DNA from: an uncultured Pseudomonadota bacterium
Lineage (GTDB): Bacteria > Pseudomonadota > Gammaproteobacteria > Ga0077536
Length of the DNA stretch: 64,000 bases
Reading direction: 5' to 3'
NCBI GenBank assembly: GCA_903825645.1
Contig: CAIKBL010000069.1
Location: 55,247-119,246 of the forward strand
Under the pieces are notes generated by a model. That model searched no databases. It was given only the letters and a program-made list of their open reading frames with translations, and was not told where the DNA came from. A program made the translations under genes and the position numbers. Of this stretch, positions 8,831-18,941 are shown one piece after another. Each line of letters opens with the position of its first letter. Within the stretch, counting starts at the first letter, position 1.

Positions 8831-9403
8831 TTAAGTAAATAAGGATTTTAGATCCACATCTCGCGTCTCCTCTGTCGATAACTCCAAGAGCGCGCGCGGG
8901 GTGAAGTCAAATAGCCTAGCGATCAGGATCTCCGGAAATTGTTCGATCCGGATGTTGTTGAGATTTGCAGACTCGTTGTAGAACTCGCGGCGGTCAGCGA
9001 TAGTGTTCTCAAGACCCGTTACACGTTCCCGAAGGTGGCGAAAATTCTCGTCAGCCTTAAGCGCCGGATACTGCTCCGCTACCGCAAAAAATTTCCCCAT
9101 CCCCTGTTGAAGCAGATGTTCGGCCGCACCCACTTTGCTAACGTCACCGTTCTCACAGGCAGAAAAAACGGCCGCGCGAGCATGGATGACGCGATCAAGG
9201 GTCTCCTGCTCGAACGCCATGTACTGTCGAGCAAGGGTTACCAGTTTGGGCAATTCATCGTGCCGCTGCTTCAGCAGCACATCGATATTCGACCAAGCCT
9301 GGGCGACGTTATGCTTAAGTGCGACGAGACTGTTGTACAGCACGACGGCGTAAGTGGCCAAGGCACTCAAAGTCAGCAGTGTTAGGATTAATTCGGTGTG
9401 CAT
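8831..9403 (-). CDS. lemA: LemA-family membrane protein
   Basis: 190 residues, the normal size. One N-terminal transmembrane helix (about 5-24) is followed by the LemA helical-bundle core: VAQAWSNIDVLLKQRHDELPKLV, ending with FNESANLNNIRI-type and FPEILIARLF segments. LemA proteins have their N-terminus outside and an all-helical cytoplasmic domain. The molecular function is unsettled. It is the first gene of a two-gene unit with the GIDE/EF-hand gene. Confidence 0.92.
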   Translation of the reverse strand: MHTELILTLLTLSALATYAVVLYNSLVALKHNVAQAWSNIDVLLKQRHDELPKLVTLARQYMAFEQETLDRVIHARAAVFSACENGDVSKVGAAEHLLQQGMGKFFAVAEQYPALKADENFRHLRERVTGLENTIADRREFYNESANLNNIRIEQFPEILIARLFDFTPRALLELSTEETRDVDLKSLFT

Positions 9404-9513
9404 CTCGGGGGCTCCTTCGGCGGACCATGAACTGCCGCCGTACGGCCGTTAGCGGCAGATCCCGCCAAGGCTTCAGTATGCCGGACGGGAACGCGGCCTT
9501 GACGCACAGACCA

Positions 9514-10257
9514 TTAGTGACTGCATACCGGGCAGGCGGGATCCCTTTGAAAGCGCATCGTTTGCCACTCCATCCTCAGTGCATCCAGTAACAACAGCCG
9601 CCCCTGCAGGACTTCTCCCACCTGCATCAGCACTTTCAACGCTTCGAGCGCTTGTACGCTCCCAATAATCCCGAGCAACGGCGCGATCACCCCCGTCTGC
9701 GTACACGTTTCGTTGGCGCTTCCTCCATCGTCGTAGAGGCAGCGGTAGCAGGGACTATTACCCTGCCCAGGGTAATAGACACTGACTTGTCCCTCAAAGC
9801 GAATGGCAGCCCCGGAAACCAATGGCTTGCCGGCGGCATAACAAGCAGCGTTGATGGCGAAACGGCTCGCAAAATTATCAGTGCCGTCGACGACGACGTC
9901 GACGGCACTGATGACGCGGAGGAGTTCGGTCTCTTCCAGTGTCCGATCGAATGTCTCGACAACTACTTGTGGATTCACGGCGAGCACACGATCGCGCGCT
10001 GAATCCACCTTTCGGCGCCCCAGATCTTCTGTGTGATGGATGATTTGTCGCTGAAGGTTCGACAACTCTACCACGTCGAAATCAATCAGCAATAAGCGTC
10101 CTACGCCAGCTGCAGCCAGATACAGCGCCACCGGGGATCCCAGTCCGCCCAAGCCGAAAATCGCCGCCGTCGAGTTGAGCAAACGCTGTTGTCCGGTGAT
10201 ATCGATTTCCGGCAACAGGATTTGCCGGCTGTAGCGCAGGAGTGTTGCGTCGTCCAT
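9514..10257 (-). CDS. moeB: MoeB/ThiF-family adenylyltransferase
   Basis: 247 residues of the E1-like fold that adenylates the C-terminal glycine of MoaD or ThiS. The nucleotide site GLGGLGSP (about 35-42), the SNLQRQI segment, the DGTDNF motif and two zinc-binding CxxC pairs (CYRC and CPVC) are all present. The catalytic cysteine segment TCTQTGV is present. It starts one base after the prmC stop, so it belongs to the hemA-prfA-prmC operon, a common gammaproteobacterial arrangement. MoeB (molybdopterin) and ThiF (thiamine) cannot be separated by sequence alone; the neighbourhood favours MoeB. Confidence 0.88.
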   Translation of the reverse strand: MDDATLLRYSRQILLPEIDITGQQRLLNSTAAIFGLGGLGSPVALYLAAAGVGRLLLIDFDVVELSNLQRQIIHHTEDLGRRKVDSARDRVLAVNPQVVVETFDRTLEETELLRVISAVDVVVDGTDNFASRFAINAACYAAGKPLVSGAAIRFEGQVSVYYPGQGNSPCYRCLYDDGGSANETCTQTGVIAPLLGIIGSVQALEALKVLMQVGEVLQGRLLLLDALRMEWQTMRFQRDPACPVCSH

Positions 10258-10258
10258 C

Positions 10259-11128
10259 CTATGAAGCCTTTTCTCTCTGTCCGTAGGTCACTCGGTCCCA
10301 TGCCGCGAGATCTTTGACGGTGCACACCCCACTAAACCCTGCGTCGTCGAGTAGGCGCCGCACGGCGGCGCCCTGTGTTGCGCCATGTTCCAGAAATAGC
10401 CAACCACCGTGTTTTAACGCGGGCCAGGCTGTCGCGGCAATTTTGCGCAGATCACGCAGCCCGTCGTGCCCGGCCGCGAGTGCCGCGCGTGGTTCGAAGC
10501 GTAGCCCTGGCCCCGTCAGGACCGGATCGTCTTCAGCCACATAAGGCGGATTCGCGACTATCAAATCCAAGCAGGCTGGCGCCAGCGCAGACAACCAGTT
10601 TCCGCCCAGTAACCACACGTTTGCACGGGCATAACGCGCGCGATTACGCGCCGCCAACTGCAAGGCGCGCGCGGATCGTTCGACGGCGAGTATGCGGGCT
10701 CGCGGGCGCTCGCTGGCCAGCGCCAGAGCAATGGCACCACTGCCGGTCCCCAAGTCGGCGATAATAGCGTCGTCCCTTTGCCCACAGTGTTCGAGCGCGA
10801 GGGTCACCAGAAGTTCCGTTTCCGGGCGCGGTACGAGCACGGCCTCATTAATTTCAAGCTCGAGCGACCAGAATTCCTGCCATCCGCGCAATTGCGCGAT
10901 GGGTTGTCCCTTGCCGCGTGAGGCCACCAGCTGCTGGAACCGTGCCCGACAATCCGCCGGAACCACCCTGTCGCGCTCGCGAATGAGGTCGAGGCGCGAA
11001 AGACCGAGACTTGCTCCGAGGAGCAATTCCGCGTCCAGACGAGGTGTCGGAAGCGCGCGTAACGCGGCCATGGCCCACCGCAGCAGTTCGGTGATGGTCG
11101 CGCCACCCTGCTCCGTTGCCTCAAGCAT
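10259..11128 (-). CDS. prmC: release factor glutamine methyltransferase PrmC
   Basis: 289 residues from the ATG at 11128, which overlaps the end of prfA by 8 bases; an earlier in-frame ATG at 11164 lies inside prfA and is unlikely. The SAM-binding [14 protein letters not shown] motif and the catalytic NPPY ([13 protein letters not shown]) are intact. It methylates the glutamine of the GGQ motif in release factors RF1 and RF2. Overlap with its substrate gene prfA implies translational coupling. Confidence 0.96.
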   Translation of the reverse strand: MLEATEQGGATITELLRWAMAALRALPTPRLDAELLLGASLGLSRLDLIRERDRVVPADCRARFQQLVASRGKGQPIAQLRGWQEFWSLELEINEAVLVPRPETELLVTLALEHCGQRDDAIIADLGTGSGAIALALASERPRARILAVERSARALQLAARNRARYARANVWLLGGNWLSALAPACLDLIVANPPYVAEDDPVLTGPGLRFEPRAALAAGHDGLRDLRKIAATAWPALKHGGWLFLEHGATQGAAVRRLLDDAGFSGVCTVKDLAAWDRVTYGQREKAS

Positions 11129-12206
11129 CCGACATTTGTGCCATGAGATCCGCCTGATGCTCACTTAACAAGGGATTGATCACGAGATCTAGATCACCGG
11201 CCAATACGGCGTCGAGTTTATAGACCGTGAGGTTAATACGATGGTCAGTGATGCGGCCTTGCGGGTAGTTGTAGGTCCGGATCCGCTCCGATCGGTCGCC
11301 AGAGCCGACCAGGTTGCGGCGATTCTGCGCCTGCTCCGTAGTCTGGCGGTCTCGTTCCCGCTGTAGCAGCCGTGCGCGGAGCAAGCTCATTGCCCGGGCG
11401 CGGTTCTTATGCTGTGACCGCTCATCCTGGCATTCTACGACCACCCCAGTCGGCAAATGGGTGATGCGGATCGCTGAATCGGTCTTGTTCACGTGCTGAC
11501 CCCCAGCGCCCGAAGCGCGGTAGGTGTCGACCTTCAGGTCCGCCGGATTGATTTCGATATCCGTGATTTCGTCCATTTCCGGCAGAATCGCGACCGTACA
11601 GGCGGACGTATGGATACGGCCTTGGGATTCCGTCGCGGGGACCCTTTGTACACGGTGAGCCCCCGATTCGAACTTCAGCATCGAGTAAGCGCCGTGGCCG
11701 ATCAGGCGCGCAATCATTTCCTTATAGCCGCCCATCTCGCTGGCGTTAGCGCTGAGTAATTCAACTTGCCACCCGCGCTGCTCGGCATATTTGCTGTACA
11801 TGCGAAAGAGATCCCCGACGAACAACCCTGCTTCATCCCCGCCGGTTCCGGCGCGGATTTCGAGAAAAATATTCGAATCATCCGCCGGATCCCGCGGGAT
11901 CAGCAGTAGGCTGATTTCCGTTGCCAACCGATCGAGTTGGTGCCGAGATATCCCGATTTCTTCACCGGCCAGGGTCCGCAGTTCCGGATCGTCTTCCTTG
12001 AGCATGGCTTCCGCTTGGGTCAGGTTGGCTCCGACGCTAAGATATTCGCCATAACGATCAACGACTTCGTCGATTTCAGCGCGCTCTCGGGAGAGGGTCC
12101 GGAAACGATCCTGGCTGCCGATTATTTCCGGCGCAGCAAGCAAGGCGTCGAGCTCATCTCGTCGCTCGCGCAAAATGTCCAATTTTCTTTTTAGCGATTC
12201 TTTCAT
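11121..12206 (-). CDS. prfA: peptide chain release factor 1
   Basis: 361 residues, full length. The peptidyl-tRNA hydrolysis motif GGQ occurs in [14 protein letters not shown], and the codon-recognition region precedes it. It terminates translation at UAA and UAG but not UGA, which matters here because UGA is also used for selenocysteine in this genome. The start overlaps the hemA stop by ATGA. Confidence 0.97.
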   Translation of the reverse strand: MKESLKRKLDILRERRDELDALLAAPEIIGSQDRFRTLSRERAEIDEVVDRYGEYLSVGANLTQAEAMLKEDDPELRTLAGEEIGISRHQLDRLATEISLLLIPRDPADDSNIFLEIRAGTGGDEAGLFVGDLFRMYSKYAEQRGWQVELLSANASEMGGYKEMIARLIGHGAYSMLKFESGAHRVQRVPATESQGRIHTSACTVAILPEMDEITDIEINPADLKVDTYRASGAGGQHVNKTDSAIRITHLPTGVVVECQDERSQHKNRARAMSLLRARLLQRERDRQTTEQAQNRRNLVGSGDRSERIRTYNYPQGRITDHRINLTVYKLDAVLAGDLDLVINPLLSEHQADLMAQMSDA

Positions 12207-13471
12207 GGGGGAGCGGTATCGTCCTCGATTGCCAGTAATTCTCGAGCAATCTCGATCATTTCGGTGCGTCCTTCACTTGCGGCTTCCCGGATCTTGGTGA
12301 GTGGGTGATGGACCAGCTTGTTTGTTAATCCGCGACAGAGCCCGCTCAGCACTGCCGAGATCTCTTCGCCGTTCGTCAATCGTCGTTGCGCCTTGTCGAG
12401 TTCGCTGGCAGCAATGGCATCAACCCGTCGCCGGTAGGCCACGATGAGGGTATTCCCGTCCAGCGATTGAACCCAATCCATGAAGCCGGTGGCTCGTCTC
12501 TCAATAATTTCTTCCGCTTGGCGTGCCGCCGCCTGGCGGATTTCCAGGTTGTCGGTGATCACCCGGTTCAGATCATCAATAGTGTAAAGGTACACATCCT
12601 CAAGCTCTTCGGCCTGCGCTTCGACGTTGCGTGGCACCGACAAATCGACCACGAACATGGGTTCGAAGCGCCGGATTCTGATGGCTTGCTCGAGCATCTG
12701 ACGGGTCACCAACGGTGAACGACTGGCCGTAGAAGTCATCACAATATCCGCGGTGGGCAGAACTTTCGAAATGTCGCTTAGGCCGATGGCCTCGGCGCCC
12801 ATGGTCTGGGCCAGGGATTCGGCCCGGGAGAGGGTTCGGTTGGCTATGATCAGCGACCCAATTCCCTGTCGTTTCAGATGTTGGGCTACCAGTTCAATGG
12901 TGTCGCCAGCGCCGATGAGTAGCGCCCGGCGGGTGCTGAGATCGCCATGAACCTGACGTGCGAGACGGACCGCCGCGTACGCGACCGAGACGGGCGTCGC
13001 CCCAATGGCAGTCTCGGTACGTACCTGTTTTGCGATCGCGAAGGTGTACTGCATGAGCTTATTGAGGTGCTTCCCGGTGGAGCCCTCCGTCATGGCCGTG
13101 CGATAGGCTGTTTTGATCTGTCCCAGAATCTGGGGCTCACCAAGCACCATCGAGTCAAGTCCGCAGGCGACCCGGAGCGCATGGCGGACCGCGTCCGATC
13201 CTGAATAGGCGTAGGTGTGGCTCGCCAACGCCTCGCTATCCAGCGCCGCTTGGCGAACTAACCAGTCGGCCAGTTGTCCTTCTCCATCAGCCTCACCGAC
13301 GGCGTAAATTTCGGTACGATTGCAGGTCGACAGGATAACTGCTTCGGTCATCCCCGTCTCATTTCTCAAGGTCTGCAGCGCGTCCGGCAACTGGTCGGGC
13401 GTGAACGCAACCTTCTCGCGCACGGCGAGTGGTGCAGTCTGGTGATTCATCCCGAACACGTAAATCGGCAT
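12203..13471 (-). CDS. hemA: glutamyl-tRNA reductase
   Basis: 422 residues from the ATG at 13471 ([15 protein letters not shown], the usual family start); the frame remains open upstream to 13528. The catalytic cysteine lies in [10 protein letters not shown], and the NADP domain shows [13 protein letters not shown]. It makes glutamate-1-semialdehyde from glutamyl-tRNA, the first step of C5 tetrapyrrole synthesis. It heads hemA-prfA-prmC-moeB and is divergent from the TPR lipoprotein gene, as in many gammaproteobacteria. Other heme genes in the window are hemCDXY and hemF. Confidence 0.97.
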   Translation of the reverse strand: MPIYVFGMNHQTAPLAVREKVAFTPDQLPDALQTLRNETGMTEAVILSTCNRTEIYAVGEADGEGQLADWLVRQAALDSEALASHTYAYSGSDAVRHALRVACGLDSMVLGEPQILGQIKTAYRTAMTEGSTGKHLNKLMQYTFAIAKQVRTETAIGATPVSVAYAAVRLARQVHGDLSTRRALLIGAGDTIELVAQHLKRQGIGSLIIANRTLSRAESLAQTMGAEAIGLSDISKVLPTADIVMTSTASRSPLVTRQMLEQAIRIRRFEPMFVVDLSVPRNVEAQAEELEDVYLYTIDDLNRVITDNLEIRQAAARQAEEIIERRATGFMDWVQSLDGNTLIVAYRRRVDAIAASELDKAQRRLTNGEEISAVLSGLCRGLTNKLVHHPLTKIREAASEGRTEMIEIARELLAIEDDTAPP

Positions 13472-13700
13472 GTGGTCGTTTTCGTTGCCACGGCGCCTTA
13501 AGTGCAGCGGGTGGGCTGGTTTGAGCATTTTGGGTCGACGCGGCGCCGCAAGTCACGGCGCTAGCCGGTCGCCTGAGGTATAGTTTAACTCAGGATGGCC
13601 GATCTATCCGCCGGGAGCGAGGTACGCGACATCGTCGCGCTTCGGCCAAGGAGTCGGGCGTGTATATGATGACTAGGGTCGAGGAGTAGAACGGGATCCC

Positions 13701-15479
13701 ATGTTCGCTAGTTTCCTTTTTCGCGGGTCCGCTTGGATAGGCGCGGGTGCGCTCGCGCTGCTTGCCGGCTGCGCGCAACACCCACGACTCCAGCCCAACT
13801 CTGTCGCTCAGTACCTTGAGCCGGCGGTCACCGTGGTTGTCCCTACCCGGCCAACAGAAGATCTCCTGCAATTCCCGAGCGTGCCGGCGAATCAAGCGCA
13901 GATTGAGACCGATCCCCTTTATCGGCTGCTGGTAGCTGAATTTGCTGGTCAGCGAGATCAGTTACCAACCGCAGTCGAGCAATATGCCGAGTTGGTGCGC
14001 GCCACCAAAGATCCCGCCATTGCGGAACGAGCCACGAAGATGGCGCTCTTCGCGCATGATACGGCGGCGGCCCTTGTCGCTGCGGAGCGCTGGATCGTAC
14101 TGGCACCCGAAAATCTAGAAGCGCGGCAAATTGCGGCAGCCATGTACGTCCGCGTCGGCGAAGCGGCTCCCGCCATCGTCCATCTGAAATATCTATTGGC
14201 GCATGACCATGGTGCGCCGGGCAATAAACTGAAAATTATTGCCAACCTGCTCGGTCATGAGGAGGACAGAGCCACCGCCCTGGCCGTCATGGAGCAGGTC
14301 CTCGACCGCAAAACGGTCGATCCCGATATTCTTCTGATGTACGCCGTCCTCGCTTTGCGCGTTGACAAACTAGACGCCTCGCGCAGCGCCATGGATCAAC
14401 TCGTTACCAAGGCGGATATCAATCCCAACATTGCATTGGCCTACGTGAGTGCTTTGCAGAAACAAGGCCAGGCGACCGAGGCCTTGAATTTTCTCGAGCG
14501 TGCCTTGCAGCGCACGCCGGAGGAGTTTGGCTTGCGACTGATCTACGCGCGCCTACTCGCCGAGGCAGAACGATTTGAAGCCGCGCGCGAGCAATTCTTG
14601 CGTCTCAATCGACAGATGCCCGATAGCTTGGATGCGCTTTACGCACTTGGACTGCTCAACCTGCAGACGAATCGGTTGACCGAAGCCACGCGCAACTTCG
14701 AGGCGCTTAAGCGTAACCCTGACCGAGTGGACGACGCGAATTTCTATCTCGGGCAAGTCGCGGAGGCCGGTAAAAAACCGGCGGATGCCCTCAAAGCCTA
14801 TCGCGAGGTGGTCGGTGGCTCGAACGTTTTTCCGGCTAAAGTGCGTATCGCGGTACTCCTTGCGGCACAACGGCAGGTTGCGGCGGCACGGGAAATACTG
14901 GCCGGACTCAAGCCCGAGTCGAACGAACAACACCGCCAAGTGGTTCTGGTTGAAGCGGATATCTTGGCGAAACGGAAAGATTACGCGAATGCCATGGCCG
15001 TCTTTGACAAGGCGCTCAACGGCAATTACGACACTATATTGCTTTATAGCCGTGCCATGCTAGCTGAGCGCATGAATCGGGTAGATGTTTTGGAAGCCGA
15101 CCTGCGCGAAATCCTTCGTCGGGAGCCCAAGAATAGCGATGCCCTCAATGCGCTGGGATTTACGCTGGCTGACCGCACCGCGCGTTATACGGAGGCCCAC
15201 GAGTTGATCGAGCGCGCACTGGAACTGACGCCGGATAATTTTTACGTGCTAGATAGCATGGGGTGGGTGCTTTATCGGTTGGGGCGCCTCGAAGAAGCAG
15301 TGCCTTATCTGCAACGTGCAAGGGCACAGCGCAACGATCCGGAAGTGGCGGCCCATCTCGGCGAAGTCCTGTGGGTGCTGGGCCGGCGCGAGGATGCGCG
15401 CGCGGTCTGGAACAGCGCTCTGAATACCCATCCGGAGGATGAAAAAATCCTTAACGCGATCAAACGTTTGACCAAGTGA
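13701..15479 (+). CDS. TPR-repeat outer-membrane lipoprotein
   Basis: 592 residues. The signal peptide ends in the lipobox LLAG-C (Cys23), so it should be lipid-anchored. The rest is almost entirely tetratricopeptide repeats, typical units being A-L-x-Y-x-x-A-L and E-A-x-x-x-x-x-A-L, with a clear C-terminal pair around NALGFTLADR and LDSMGWVLYRLGR. A TPR lipoprotein divergent from hemA and immediately upstream of lolB is conserved in Pseudomonas and relatives. The stop codon overlaps the lolB GTG start by four bases. Its role is probably in protein interaction at the outer membrane; nothing more specific is visible. Confidence 0.88.
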   Translation: MFASFLFRGSAWIGAGALALLAGCAQHPRLQPNSVAQYLEPAVTVVVPTRPTEDLLQFPSVPANQAQIETDPLYRLLVAEFAGQRDQLPTAVEQYAELVRATKDPAIAERATKMALFAHDTAAALVAAERWIVLAPENLEARQIAAAMYVRVGEAAPAIVHLKYLLAHDHGAPGNKLKIIANLLGHEEDRATALAVMEQVLDRKTVDPDILLMYAVLALRVDKLDASRSAMDQLVTKADINPNIALAYVSALQKQGQATEALNFLERALQRTPEEFGLRLIYARLLAEAERFEAAREQFLRLNRQMPDSLDALYALGLLNLQTNRLTEATRNFEALKRNPDRVDDANFYLGQVAEAGKKPADALKAYREVVGGSNVFPAKVRIAVLLAAQRQVAAAREILAGLKPESNEQHRQVVLVEADILAKRKDYANAMAVFDKALNGNYDTILLYSRAMLAERMNRVDVLEADLREILRREPKNSDALNALGFTLADRTARYTEAHELIERALELTPDNFYVLDSMGWVLYRLGRLEEAVPYLQRARAQRNDPEVAAHLGEVLWVLGRREDARAVWNSALNTHPEDEKILNAIKRLTK

Positions 15480-16081
15480 AGATTTGGCGCTGGGGGTGGT
15501 TGGTCGGTGTGCTTGTGGGCTGTGCAGCGCTCCCGCCGCAATCGGTGGTCCCGATCCCTTCGCGGGCGACACGCTGGGAGATCAGACAAGCGACGCTGCT
15601 CCCGCGTGCACATTTCGCGCTCACGGGCCGCGTTGCGATGCGGCGTGGGAAAGAAGGCGCGGACGCGAAGCTGCAATGGCAGCAGTCTGGCGCGCGGTTC
15701 GACTTGCGTCTCGGTGGCCCGCTCGGCCAAGGGACAATCCGGCTGACCGGGGATGACCAGTCGGCGACTTTGCTGACAGAGGATCGCGTCTACACCGCGC
15801 CGGATCTGGACGCCTTAATGACCGCCCACCTCAAATGGTCGCTACCGGTAGCGGGGGTTCGTTATTGGATCTTGGGACTCCCCGTGCCCGGCCGCGCGTT
15901 CAGCGCGCTCACCCTCGATGACCAAGGGAGATTGAGTGGACTCATTCAAGATGGCTGGCGGATCAGCGTTCTCGAATACCGGATCGTTGGGGGTGTCGAT
16001 TTGCCCAGCAAGCTGGTTATTCTGGGCGGAGATGCCAAACTCCGCTTGGTAATCTCAGACTGGCAGAACGTACCTCAATGA
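15476..16081 (+). CDS. lolB: outer-membrane lipoprotein receptor LolB
   Basis: 201 residues starting at a GTG that overlaps the upstream stop (GTGA). The lipobox is LVG-C (Cys16). The body fits LolB: FALTGRVAMRRGKEG near the start, then W-x-x-x-G-x-x-F-D-L-R-L-G-G-P-L-G and the P-V-x-x-x-R-Y-W-I-L-G-L-P-V-P segment. LolB takes lipoproteins from LolA and inserts them in the outer membrane. The neighbours (TPR lipoprotein and ispE, both overlapping) are standard. Confidence 0.94.
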   Translation: MKIWRWGWLVGVLVGCAALPPQSVVPIPSRATRWEIRQATLLPRAHFALTGRVAMRRGKEGADAKLQWQQSGARFDLRLGGPLGQGTIRLTGDDQSATLLTEDRVYTAPDLDALMTAHLKWSLPVAGVRYWILGLPVPGRAFSALTLDDQGRLSGLIQDGWRISVLEYRIVGGVDLPSKLVILGGDAKLRLVISDWQNVPQ

Positions 16082-16935
16082 ACCGTCCTTTGACCGATCC
16101 GTGGCCTGCACCGGCTAAAATCAACCTGTTCTTGCACATCGTGGGGCGTCGAGCCGATGGTTATCATCTGCTCCAGACAATTTTCCAGTTCCTGAGTGCC
16201 GGAGATGACCTTTTTTTTAAGGTTCGTGCTGACGGCCAGGTTCATCGATTGAACGACTTGCCGAGCGTCTCACCGGAGGCCGACTTGGTTGTCCGAGCCG
16301 CCCGTCTCCTGCAACGAACTACTGGGACGTCTCTCGGGGTCGATATTCGCGTTGACAAGCGGCTACCTCTGGGTGGGGGGTTAGGCGGCGGGAGCTCTAA
16401 CGCGGCTACCGTGCTGGTTGCGCTGAACGAACTGTGGAATACCGGGCTAAGCACAGAAATGCTAGCCGCCCTCGGTCTCCAACTGGGCGCGGACGTGCCG
16501 GTTTTTGTGACGGGCCATGCGGCGTGGGCAGAAGGGGTGGGGGAGCAACTCACCCGGGTATCGCCCCCTGAACCGTGGTACTTGGTGATTCACCCCGGTT
16601 GCCAGGTTCCGACCGGTGCAGTCTTTAGTGATTCCGAATTGACACGGAATACGCCTGTCAGCACAATCCACGACCTTTCATTCGCCGCGTGCCATAACGA
16701 CTGCGAGCCGGTGACCCGGCGCCTTTTCCCGGCGGTCGGCCACGCACTAGACTGGCTCGGGGTATCTGCGCCGGCCCGCATGAGTGGCACTGGCGCCTGT
16801 GTTTTCGCGCCGTTCGATACTGAGGAAGGTGCTGGCGCGGTGGGTCGACGAGTGCCGCCGGCATGGAAATGGTTCATCGCAGCCGGCCGGAATCGGTCGC
16901 CGCTGCTAGACCGATTAGCGCGCGCGTCTTCGTGA
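16078..16935 (+). CDS. ispE: 4-diphosphocytidyl-2-C-methyl-D-erythritol kinase
   Basis: 285 residues of a GHMP kinase. The substrate region PAPAKINLFLHIVGRRADGYH, the ATP-binding glycine-rich loop GGGLGGGSSNAA, and the C-terminal MSGTGACVFA motif are all intact. It phosphorylates CDP-ME in the non-mevalonate isoprenoid pathway. Overlap with lolB is ATGA. The order lolB-ispE-tRNA-Gln-prs-rplY-pth-ychF matches many gammaproteobacteria. Confidence 0.97.
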   Translation: MNRPLTDPWPAPAKINLFLHIVGRRADGYHLLQTIFQFLSAGDDLFFKVRADGQVHRLNDLPSVSPEADLVVRAARLLQRTTGTSLGVDIRVDKRLPLGGGLGGGSSNAATVLVALNELWNTGLSTEMLAALGLQLGADVPVFVTGHAAWAEGVGEQLTRVSPPEPWYLVIHPGCQVPTGAVFSDSELTRNTPVSTIHDLSFAACHNDCEPVTRRLFPAVGHALDWLGVSAPARMSGTGACVFAPFDTEEGAGAVGRRVPPAWKWFIAAGRNRSPLLDRLARASS

Positions 16936-17018
16936 GCCGAATAGTCGAGGCGCCGCGGCAGCTGTTATGTAGCCGCGTTCATCGCTCACAGTGATGTATA
17001 AAGGTGTGATTAATAAAA

Positions 17019-17093
17019 TGGGGAGTCGCCAAGTGGTAAGGCACCGGGTTTTGATCCCGGCATTCCCAGGTTCGAATCCTGGCTCCCCAGCCA
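17019..17093 (+). tRNA. tRNA-Gln (anticodon TTG)
   Basis: 75 nt. The acceptor TGGGGAG pairs with CTCCCCA, the anticodon stem CGGG/CCCG holds loop TTTTGAT (anticodon TTG), the T arm is CCAGG-TTCGAAT-CCTGG, and CCA is encoded. It lies between ispE and prs, the usual place for tRNA-Gln in gammaproteobacteria. Confidence 0.97.
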
Positions 17094-17151
17094 CTTGTGT
17101 CCGGCGACCAAGTTGGGCCGAACTCCTATGAATCGTCGCGAGGAAGCGCAC

Positions 17152-18111
17152 ATGGCCTTTAATCACTCTGCGATGATGTTGTTTGCAGGAAATTCCAACC
17201 CCGGATTGTCGCGCGCTGTCGCAGCCCATCTCCAGGTGCCGCTGGGCAAAGCGACCGTTGGGCGCTTCAGCGATGGCGAAGTGATGATCGAAATCGCCGA
17301 AAACGTCCGGGCGCGAGATGTTTTTGTGCTGCAATCGATTTGCCGACCTACCAACGACACGCTGATGGAGTTGCTTGTTCTGATCGATGCGCTCCGGCGT
17401 GCCTCGGCGGCGAGCATCACCGCGGTTATTCCCTACCTTGGTTACGCCAGACAGGATCGTCGCCCCCGTTCGGCGCGGGTGCCCATCACGGCCAAGGTCG
17501 TAGCGAATATGATTGCAAGTGTGGGGACTAACCGGGTGCTCACGGTGGATTTGCATGCAGATCAAATCCAAGGGTTTTTCGAAATGCCCATGGACAATGT
17601 TTATGCCTCTCCAGTGTTGCTGGGGGATATCTGGAAGCACGAATACCCGGGACTCATGGTTGTCTCGCCGGACGTTGGCGGTGTGGTGCGGGCGCGCGCT
17701 GTGGCGCGTCGCCTCGACAACGCGGATTTGGCGATCATCGATAAGCGGCGCCCCCGTGCGAACGAAGCGGAGGTTATGAACATCATCGGGGACGTTGAAG
17801 GTCGAACCTGCGTGGTGGTAGATGATATGGTCGATACCGCCGGAACACTCTGCCAAGCTGCCCGTGCCCTTAAAAACCGTGGTGCGCGTGCCGTAGTAGC
17901 CTACTGCACCCACCCGGTGTTATCTGGCAAGGCGTTGGAAAACATCACGAATTCGGCGCTTGATGAATTGGTCGTCACGGACACAATCCCGCTGACCGAA
18001 GACGCCTTGGCGTGTCCTCGTATCCGCCAGCTTTCCGTGGCGGCGCTGCTTGGGGAAAGCATTAATCGCATGAGCTCAGGGCAGTCCCTGAGCTCAATGT
18101 TTATCGACTAA
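17152..18111 (+). CDS. prs: ribose-phosphate pyrophosphokinase
   Basis: 319 residues from the ATG at 17152, chosen for the GAGGAAG sequence just upstream; earlier in-frame starts reach back to the tRNA end. It makes PRPP from ribose-5-phosphate and ATP. The ATP flexible loop [18 protein letters not shown], the metal-binding [11 protein letters not shown] and the PRPP loop [12 protein letters not shown] are intact. PRPP feeds the pyr, his and trp genes also found in the window. Confidence 0.97.
   Translation: MAFNHSAMMLFAGNSNPGLSRAVAAHLQVPLGKATVGRFSDGEVMIEIAENVRARDVFVLQSICRPTNDTLMELLVLIDALRRASAASITAVIPYLGYARQDRRPRSARVPITAKVVANMIASVGTNRVLTVDLHADQIQGFFEMPMDNVYASPVLLGDIWKHEYPGLMVVSPDVGGVVRARAVARRLDNADLAIIDKRRPRANEAEVMNIIGDVEGRTCVVVDDMVDTAGTLCQAARALKNRGARAVVAYCTHPVLSGKALENITNSALDELVVTDTIPLTEDALACPRIRQLSVAALLGESINRMSSGQSLSSMFID
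18071..18096 (+). terminator. 11-bp perfect hairpin inside the prs 3' end
   Basis: Arms TGAGCTCAGGG and CCCTGAGCTCA pair around CAGT, inside the last codons of prs. An A-tract (CTAAAAAAG) rather than a T-tract follows. It may protect the mRNA 3' end or cause pausing between prs and rplY; a role as intrinsic terminator is doubtful. Confidence 0.45.
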
Positions 18112-18140
18112 AAAAGCCCGGGCCGAAGTCGGGCGCGAAT

Positions 18141-18180
18141 TCAGAGCATAGGGCTCTGACGAGACTGCGGGAGCCGCAGT
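18141..18180 (+). promoter_or_regulatory. tandem hairpins in the prs-rplY leader
   Basis: Two adjacent 7-bp hairpins, TCAGAGC/GCTCTGA (18141-18159) and ACTGCGG/CCGCAGT (18164-18180), sit 86 bases before the rplY start. A weaker GCCCG/CGGGC pair at 18117-18134 precedes them. They could form a ribosomal-protein leader or an attenuator; no regulator is known from the sequence alone. Confidence 0.4.
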
Positions 18181-18265
18181 GTCATTGCGCGATATCGTGC
18201 GCCGCCCTGGTCGCGGGGCGTGGCGGTGACGTCGCTTCACGGCAATACTGAGGAGAGAGAAGGTT

Positions 18266-18901
18266 ATGTTGAACAAATTTGAAATTATCGCGGAGCCACG
18301 CACGGCGCAGGGCAAGGGTGCGAGCCGCCGCCTGCGCGGTGCGGGGAAAATTCCCGCCATCCTTTACGGTACTGATAAGCCACCCGTGTGTCTTCAACTC
18401 GATCATCAACGTATGTTGCTGCAGAGTGAGTACGAAGCGTTCTATTCGCACATCCTGATCATGAAAATGGAGGGCGCCGAAGAGCGAGTCGTCGTCAAGG
18501 ATATGCAGCGTCATCCTGTACGCAAAATCATCATGCATATGGATTTTCTGAGAATTAACGAAGCAGAAGAACTGACCATGCGCGTGCCCCTGCATTTCAA
18601 CAATGAAGACACCTGTGTGGGCGTTAAGCAGGGCGGTGGCGTTATCAGCCATCAGGTGAGCGACCTTGAAATTCTGTGCCTACCCAAAGATCTGCCGGAA
18701 TTTATCGCCGTTGATCTCGCCAGCCTCGCGCTCGGCCAGACCATTCACCTGGCAGATCTGGTTTTGCCAGAAGGTGTTCGAATTGCCTCGGTCGTCCACG
18801 GCGGTGAAGATACGTTGCCAGTGGTGACCTGCTATACCCCGCGTTCGGAATCCGACGCGGCGACTGGTGCTGCCGCCACAGCGCCCGCCGGAAAGTCTTA
18901 A
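18266..18901 (+). CDS. rplY: 50S ribosomal protein L25/general stress protein Ctc
   Basis: 211 residues, the long Ctc form: an N-terminal 5S rRNA-binding L25 domain (about 1-95) plus the C-terminal TL5/beta domain. Typical segments include AQGKGASRRLRGAGKIPAILYG and VVVKDMQRHPVRKIIMHMDFLRI. A strong GAGGAGAGAGAAGG ribosome-binding site precedes the ATG. It is followed by pth, the usual pairing. Confidence 0.96.
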   Translation: MLNKFEIIAEPRTAQGKGASRRLRGAGKIPAILYGTDKPPVCLQLDHQRMLLQSEYEAFYSHILIMKMEGAEERVVVKDMQRHPVRKIIMHMDFLRINEAEELTMRVPLHFNNEDTCVGVKQGGGVISHQVSDLEILCLPKDLPEFIAVDLASLALGQTIHLADLVLPEGVRIASVVHGGEDTLPVVTCYTPRSESDAATGAAATAPAGKS

Positions 18902-18941
18902 TCTGCGGGCATGAACCGGCGCACAAATCCTGCGCCGGTTC

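Noticed and set aside
16915..17913. A 332-codon minus-strand frame over tRNA-Gln and prs
   Set aside because: Antisense to prs and to a tRNA; the product resembles no family.
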